64,000 nt of DNA from Podocnemis expansa (Eukaryota; Chordata; Testudines; Podocnemididae), in contig ML682005.1 in NCBI GenBank assembly GCA_007922195.1, forward strand, positions 42,317,177 through 42,381,176, read 5' to 3'. A program made the translations under genes and the position numbers. The notes under the pieces are model-generated. The model saw only the letters and a list, made by a program, of their open reading frames with translations, was not told where the DNA came from and searched no databases. Positions 60,146-64,000 of this stretch are shown in pieces (position 1 is the first letter of the stretch; every line of letters begins with the position of its first letter).

Positions 60146-60890
60146 GTTTGACTAGTGTATTTGTGCTGTTCTAGTGGTGCAGAGCAGCTCCCATGGGACA
60201 GTTAAGCCAGGCTGATGCCTGCTTTGTACCAGCAAATGAAGAGTATCGATGGCCCAATATCTCTAGTGATCTTTATTCGCCACAGTCATTTACCATAATT
60301 TAATTCAAGAAAACACATGATATGGCATAGATTAATTGACTAATTTGTAAAGATCAGCATAAATTAGCTCTGCACCATATTACAAAGAGGTACTGTAGAG
60401 TTATCTTGCACTAACCACATTGTGTGTCAGGAGATGCGCAATAAGACCTGGTGTTTTGAATTGCTCAGAATGGGATTAGCCCATGATAACCACACACCCA
60501 GGGGTTACTTATTTTATATTTTTTGTACTAAAGTAAGTTTAAAGAGGAAATCTAGAATATTAATAGTTTCTTCTGATCATTTATGAGTGAAAATGTAGAT
60601 AAATGTTCCCCTGAATAAAGGTTAGTGGACAAAAGTAATGAATATTTTTTTTTTTTTTAGTGAAAAGATTTGAACATAGTGTTAGTTGTGCCAGCTGGTT
60701 CATTGAATCATGATCCTTTTTAGAATGAAAAGAAGTAAAGTCTCTCTGATTTAATTTAGTTAATGTTGTTAGTTGCTTTCATGAACACCATTTTAACCAC
60801 AGCCACATGCACATACTTCCCCAAAACACTGTTGAAACACACAAATAAGATGCTATATGTGGGCAAGTCTATTCCAACCTCTTGCTCTTC

Positions 60891-61103
60891 ACCTAGAGCA
60901 GGGGTCTCGAACTCAAATCACCATGAGGGCTAGTAGAGGGCCGCATGAGGATTGTATGTTAGCCTGAGGACTGCACCACTGAAACCTTTTCATACAACAA
61001 TATTGTAAATATTGGTAACAATAGTGTCATTGCAGGCTGCACGAAATAGCTTTAAGGGCCGTGTGTGGCCATGGGCCGCATGTTTGAGACGCCTGATCTA
61101 GAG
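60891..61103. mobile_element. hAT MITE with near-perfect 8-bp target duplication
   Basis: The element spans 60899-61095, starting CAGGGGTCTCGAACTCAAAT and ending GTTTGAGACGCCTG. The flanks acctagag (60891-60898) and atctagag (61096-61103) match at seven of eight positions and fit the hAT preference for nnCTAGAn targets. It is a second copy of the family at 48662, from which it differs by few internal changes. Confidence 0.92.
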
Positions 61104-63139
61104 GTACTGTCAGTTCCTAGAGGAAGGAAGGAGAGGTTGAAGAAGTTTTTCAGCCCCCAGTGGTTATCTGGAATAATGTTATCTGTCTTCTCTGCTGCAA
61201 TATGAATGTGGTTCTTGCTATATGAGAATGAGGAAGATGAATTAAACAGAATGCTGAAGTAAGGGACAGGAATATGCAAAAACATGTGAGGGAACTGGTC
61301 AAAAGCACTCACTTGTATCAGATCAATACAAAAGACAGTTAGTGTGCTGAGGTGTTGACAGTTGTATTGGCATATGCTTCACTTTTGTGTATGTTGTATG
61401 AGAGGGACTTAGGCACCTAACTCTGACTTCACTGGGAGCCAGATGCCTAAATACCTTTAAAGATCTGGGTCTAAAAGCCTGGGCTTGGAGATCTTTTGCC
61501 CAAAGGTAGGGGAAAATATTGTTGTTCAAAACCAGTGTTTTGATCTGAGTTTAGAGTTTGTACTTAGCCAAGTGACAGCTGTTCATCTTTAGAATTTTTC
61601 ACAGCAGAAGAGTGGACCAGTGCAATCACTACAGATCTCTAGAGATAAAGAGAATTTAGTCAGAACTTTAGGACATGCAGCTGCACAGTAGGAATTCCCT
61701 AGCAACTTTATTCCCATGGTAAAGCTGTCCTTTGTTTATTTTGTGCTTTTATTACATTCCATTGATATAGCAGGAGTGGCAGTGATCAATCTTAGGAGGG
61801 ATGAAACATTGAGCATATTTCAAGAGAAAGTACTGAATGAATTTTCAAACTGCTTGGTGATAAATTAATAGTTTTAGTATTAAAAGGTTTCTATTTTGGA
61901 AGCAAGAAAATAGAAATGTGAGGTTGCTTTCTCAGCCCATGCACACTCAACCATGAACCTGCAACTGTAAAACAAAAGTTAAAAGGAGTTCTTACGTTTT
62001 CAGTCCTCTTCCTCCTGATGTTACTCTCTGACCTTCCTGTTTAAAGACTCATCTCTCCAATCTTCACCTACAGAAAAAGAGATCCCTAGAAGTAGTGAAT
62101 TCTGGAGTAAATAACATAGATCCTGCATAATAATTCACAGAACAATCATCTTGATACCTGAGCAATCTAATATGTTATAATAAAATCTACCCTCCCCTAT
62201 GTTCCCTTCAGATAGCAGTCAAAGCAAGGCAGGCTGGGCCTAATCCAAAGTTCACTGAAACCTGTGGGAATCTTCATTGTAAGGGGTTTTGCATCATGCC
62301 CTCTGTGTACAGGCCTCTTTTCCCATTGGAGTCAAGTGAGAGCTGTGGTACACAGTTATACAGAGCTGTATGTATGTATATGGCTGTAAGGCCCCAGTTT
62401 TATTTTCCTGCTCATGTTCCAGCCTTCTGTGCACAGGCAGGAGAACAGCTGCTATTCCCCATTCTGTGCAAGTGAGTAGTGCCTTAGTTCAGCTAGGGCA
62501 GTATCAAGGAGGAAATAAACTACACAAAGGAAAAAAATGGCACAGATTACTTCCCTGAGTCAAGAAGCAGAGACCATGTTGTGACTGTGGTGTTCCTGGT
62601 GTGCTTGAAGGTCAGTGCAATGAGACAGTCACCTTTACAAAGGGCTCATGGTAATACTAAGGTCTTACAGTTAGTGATTCACAACTTTAAAATAATGTTG
62701 CCTGCAACAGGTTAAATCCATTTTATCCTGTTGGGTAGTTACACTATGCAGCACCAGCTTGTAAATGAAAGTAATCATCATGTCACTTTCGCTACACTAC
62801 TTGCCTGTGGCAACCATGCAGAATTTTTGTTTAATAAGTAAAAAATGTTGATGTCAACCTCCCCCGACAAAGTCTGTGACTAGCTATTGCAGTGAAATTC
62901 AGTGCCTGATCTATTAATACTCTGGCTTCTCTTCAGATCCTATAACTCTTTTACCCTTCCCCTGCCCCAGGAAGGTAGGCTAGCCCCTGTCAAAAAGACC
63001 CCTATTTTACATTACAATGCAGTGACAAGGGTCCAGCTCTTTCCCCACCTTCTATAATTATAGTCACTAAAGTAGCAGCAGAGAAGGCTGAGGCTCAGTT
63101 TTATTTTGATCTGCTCCTAACCCTCCAGCAAAGGCGATT

Positions 63140-63930
63140 ACAGGTGACCGTATTTTCCTCTTCGGGCGGATCTCCTGAAGCTATGCCAGAATTTCTCCTT
63201 GTTGCTGGAGCAGCGAGGGGCCTAAATCTCCCAGCTCTGCCCACCCCCCGCGAGGGAGGCAAGCGGGGCCCCGCTGCTTGGCGGGCCGGGCGCTCTCCAT
63301 GGTGCTGAAACCCGGGGGCGGCCGAGGCTTTCCGCGCCGCACACCGGCTGCCCCCAAGCAGCGATTTCTTGCTTTTCCCTTTGCGGGGCGAGGCACCCCG
63401 CAGCTGCTCCGCAAACGCCCCCCGCTTGGAGGGTGACCCGCTGCCGGGATTTTAGAGGGACGCCAGCCGCTCGCCCTCACTCGCAGCAGCCGTGCAAGCC
63501 GCACAGCCGCTTTCGGCCGGCGGGGCTGCCATGATGCCACTGCTGCACCGGCGGGAAGTTAAAGCCCGTCCTGCAAAAGCCAGGGGAAGAGCCGGCCTGC
63601 CCTGCCGCTAAGGAGGCGCTCCCGACCCCTTTGCAAGGCGCCCAGGGGGCAAATTTGGAGTTGCATCCGCACCCGGTTCGGCTCAGGTTACCTGGTCCTC
63701 CGGGCTGCCGGCTGAGCAAGTGCAGCGGGGCTGGCTGCAGAGCTCTCGCGCCGCCTCCCATCCCGGCTCCCCGCGCCTGCGCGCGCCGCTGCAGCGCCGG
63801 AGGGGGCGGGCGCGCGCGCGCGAGTTTCCCCCTGGCTGGGCACCACTGCACGCCCCACGGCGGGAGGAGCTCCGGCCGCAGGCGCCCTGCGGCTCTTCAA
63901 GGGGCCCTCAGGGCGAGGGTTAGCAGATCC
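63140..63930 (-). promoter_or_regulatory. CpG island, likely NRSN1 promoter
   Basis: The only long CpG-dense stretch in the window: sharply GC-rich, with many CG dinucleotides, a GC box (gggggcggg, 63802-63810) and a (CG)n run at 63810-63822. It lies 8 kb upstream of the first NRSN1 coding exon, in the right direction for that minus-strand gene. That it is the promoter is inferred. The open frames through it (up to 124 codons on the minus strand) show no recognised protein and are expected in DNA of this composition. Confidence 0.6.
63692..63850 (-). other. Candidate NRSN1 non-coding first exon
   Basis: On the minus strand the sequence GGACCAG|GTAACC gives a plausible donor: exon end at 63692, GT at 63690-63691. 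The transcription start is not determined; 63850 is a nominal limit near the GC box. Human NRSN1 also begins with non-coding sequence. Only a transcript can decide. Confidence 0.3.
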
Positions 63931-63967
63931 CAAAGCCTGGGAAGGAGCAGTGTGCCCTCCAAGCTGA

Positions 63968-64000
63968 TCAAATCAAATCATGGGGCTGGAAGGGACCTGG
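63968..64000 (-). mobile_element. CR1 3' end, cut by the window edge
   Basis: The sequence aatcatggggctggaaggga followed by cctgg is the reverse complement of a typical CR1 3' terminus. Only 33 bp are visible. Confidence 0.6.

Larger units (their letters stand above)
55230..63691 (-). other. Inferred NRSN1 5' intron and repeats
   Basis: Non-coding between the acceptor at 55230 and a candidate donor in the CpG island. It contains the MITE at 56141, a CR1 at 56714, MIR-like pieces at 59440-60140, a hAT MITE at 60899, and a T-run at 55529-55551. The stretches 57350-58800 and 61110-63130 show nothing recognised. Confidence 0.5.

Noticed and set aside
63181..63933. Open frames of up to 124 codons in the CpG island
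   Set aside because: Long frames in several phases are expected at this GC content; no recognised protein and no splice link to the NRSN1 coding exons.
1..64000. CRISPR arrays, operons, prophage or bacterial systems
   Set aside because: Spliced vertebrate genes, CR1 elements and MITEs show this is vertebrate nuclear DNA; no array of regularly spaced repeats is present.

Overview
The window is vertebrate nuclear DNA, most likely from a turtle (Testudines). Three things point there: CR1 LINEs of the type found in reptiles and birds, a Neptune-like Penelope element whose 3' tail recurs as many solitary foldback copies, and many hAT-like and palindromic MITEs that resemble repeats I remember from turtle genomes. 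The species call rests on recognition by eye and is an inference. Coding density is very low and no prokaryotic feature is present.

Two host genes are visible, in convergent orientation. On the + strand, three exons (13876-13976, 32193-32501, 33923-34027) encode the acidic C-terminal tail of a gene I assign to DCDC2 (doublecortin domain-containing 2). It has a stop at 34025-34027 and an AATAAA signal at 34386. On the - strand, two coding exons (55032-55220 and 52333-52731) give a complete 195-residue neurensin-1 (NRSN1), a two-pass vesicle membrane protein of neurons. NRSN1 and DCDC2 are also convergent neighbours on human 6p22, so the order supports both calls. A CpG island at about 63140-63930 is the likely NRSN1 promoter and non-coding first exon.

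Layout: 1-1480 is the 3' half of a restriction-like-endonuclease LINE (R2/R4 type). The stretch 1.5-13.8 kb is non-coding, with a palindromic MITE, a hairpin, a GC-rich repeat carrying an open frame with three 19-residue repeats, and a CR1. The 18-kb DCDC2 intron (14-32 kb) carries hAT MITEs, foldback copies of the Penelope tail, a nearly full Penelope-like element at 22.2-24.6 kb and LINE pieces of a second (AP-endonuclease) type facing it from both sides. The gap between the genes (34.4-52.3 kb) holds CR1 copies, a GC-rich MITE and ancient palindromic repeats. The NRSN1 introns and 5' flank (52.7-64 kb) hold further MITEs, CR1 and CORE-SINE/MIR-like pieces.

I found no clearly new biological system. 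The most interesting non-genic signals are the shared Penelope tail with a hammerhead-ribozyme-like core, two MITE families built of nested TTCGAA-centred palindromes, and the GC-rich repetitive open frame.
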